From Oscillospiraceae bacterium (GTDB taxonomy: Bacteria > Bacillota > Clostridia > Oscillospirales > CAG-272): a DNA stretch of 64,000 nt. Shown piece after piece: positions 63,584 to 64,000 of the stretch; the stretch's first letter is position 1; every line of letters begins with the position of its first letter. The notes under the pieces are model-generated. The model saw nothing but the letters and a program-made list of their open reading frames with translations. It was not told the origin of the DNA and made no database searches. Both the position numbers and the translations under genes were made by a program. The stretch covers positions 1-64,000 of the forward strand of contig SVTO01000002.1 in NCBI GenBank assembly GCA_015063745.1, written 5' to 3'.

Positions 63584-63672
63584 CCCCCCTTTTTCAAAGT
63601 TTTTTGTGAAGAGGGTGGGGTGCAGGGGAGGGAGAAACGCTTTTTCGCAAAAAGTGTTTCTCCCTCCCCTGC
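63584..63672. repeat. Hairpin repeat family, copy C
   Basis: CCCCCTTTTTCAAAG and GTGAAGAGGGTGGGGT lead into a 51-base inverted repeat (63622-63672). Its arms are GCAGGGGAGGGAGAAAC and GTTTCTCCCTCCCCTGC, and its centre is the CTTTTTCGCAAAAAG of copy A. Copies B and C face each other. The 150 bases between them hold no gene. Confidence 0.8.
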
Positions 63673-63701
63673 AAAAAACCACAAAAAAGGACTGAAAAAA
63701 C

Positions 63702-64000
63702 ATGAACACACCTGCTTATTCCGGAATTATTTCGAATTATGTTTGCACGGCGGCTTGTCGGCACTGTATGTTTGGGTCGGCGCCGGACTGTCCGAAGGAG
63801 TTTATTTCGGCGGAGATGGCGGAGAAGACGGCGGTGATACTGGAGAAGGCCGGGACGCGGTCGGTGCATATTGGCGGCGGGGAGCCGTTTATGCATTTTC
63901 CTGCACTGTGTGATCTGATCGAAGCTTTGGGACGGCATAGGATCGGGATTGATTATATCGAGACCAATGCGTTCTGGGCGAAGGATGAAGAGATCATTAT
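63702..64000 (+). CDS. Radical SAM protein, N-terminal part (partial)
   Basis: The frame opens at an ATG behind AAAGGA and runs off the window edge (99 residues visible). CTAACRHC near residue 15 is the CX3CX2C iron-sulfur motif, and SVHIGGGEPFMH is the SAM-binding GGE segment. The reaction cannot be deduced from this part. It follows hairpin copy C, which probably insulates it from yifB. Confidence 0.8.
   Translation, partial: MNTPAYSGIISNYVCTAACRHCMFGSAPDCPKEFISAEMAEKTAVILEKAGTRSVHIGGGEPFMHFPALCDLIEALGRHRIGIDYIETNAFWAKDEEII

Noticed and set aside
63442..63672. Repeats B and C as a CRISPR array
   Set aside because: There are only two units, they face each other, they differ in length, and no spacer pattern or cas gene is present.

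Overview
The window looks like a chromosomal segment of a Gram-positive anaerobe of the class Clostridia, probably a gut-type carbohydrate degrader. The reasons are a partial V-type ATP synthase operon, RNase J, HemW paired with LepA, UppP, an AbrB/SpoVT regulator, many lipobox lipoproteins, AGGAGG-type ribosome binding sites, and a long series of near-consensus SigA promoters (TTGACA-17-TATAAT). Base composition is mid-GC in the core and visibly AT-richer in two short islands. The family or genus cannot be fixed from sequence alone. No rRNA, tRNA, CRISPR array, integrase or transposase was seen.

Layout. 0-1.4 kb: start of a V-ATPase operon on the minus strand, then a decayed MATE transporter joined to a C-terminal PolC remnant. 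1.5-11 kb (minus): a GH127-like enzyme, an effector-binding (GyrI-like) protein, tpiA and pgk, then a GH36 cluster of two intact genes and one internally deleted pseudogene. 11-14.3 kb (minus): lepA-hemW. 14.6-18.7 kb (plus): two histidine phosphatases around a copper ATPase and a copper chaperone. 18.8-23.7 kb (plus): a metallo-beta-lactamase-fold lipoprotein followed by a very large, internally duplicated lipoprotein. 23.8-29.6 kb: YbaK-type deacylase, a CofE-like ligase, an MFS transporter, a glycerophosphodiesterase and a MATE transporter. 29.7-31.2 kb: AT-rich island 1. 31.4-42.7 kb: a Ca2+-type P-ATPase, an AbrB regulator, a candidate structured RNA, then rnjA, a Dabb protein, peptidase U32, uppP, a CPBP protease, tadA, a HAD phosphatase and a UPF0340 protein.

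42.8-59.8 kb (almost all minus) is the most distinctive part. It holds six paralogous Gfo/Idh/MocA-fold proteins that resemble NAD-dependent GH109 glycosidases, one unassigned probable polysaccharide-active enzyme, and second copies of both lipoproteins found at 18.8-23.7 kb. AT-rich island 2 (48.7-50.7 kb) interrupts this block with a small membrane protein, a TetR regulator and a second membrane protein. 59.9-64 kb (plus): a membrane protein of unknown function, a ribbon-helix-helix protein, a YifB/ComM ATPase, two large hairpin repeats and the start of a radical SAM gene.

Interpretation. The GH36, GH127, GH109-like and lipoprotein genes suggest glycan foraging with strong local gene amplification. 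The two lipoprotein families are duplicated together and the second pair is interleaved with the GH109-like array, so they may form one surface-plus-cytoplasm system. The two AT-rich islands share the same end sequences in inverted orientation and look like related insertion units with different cargo.
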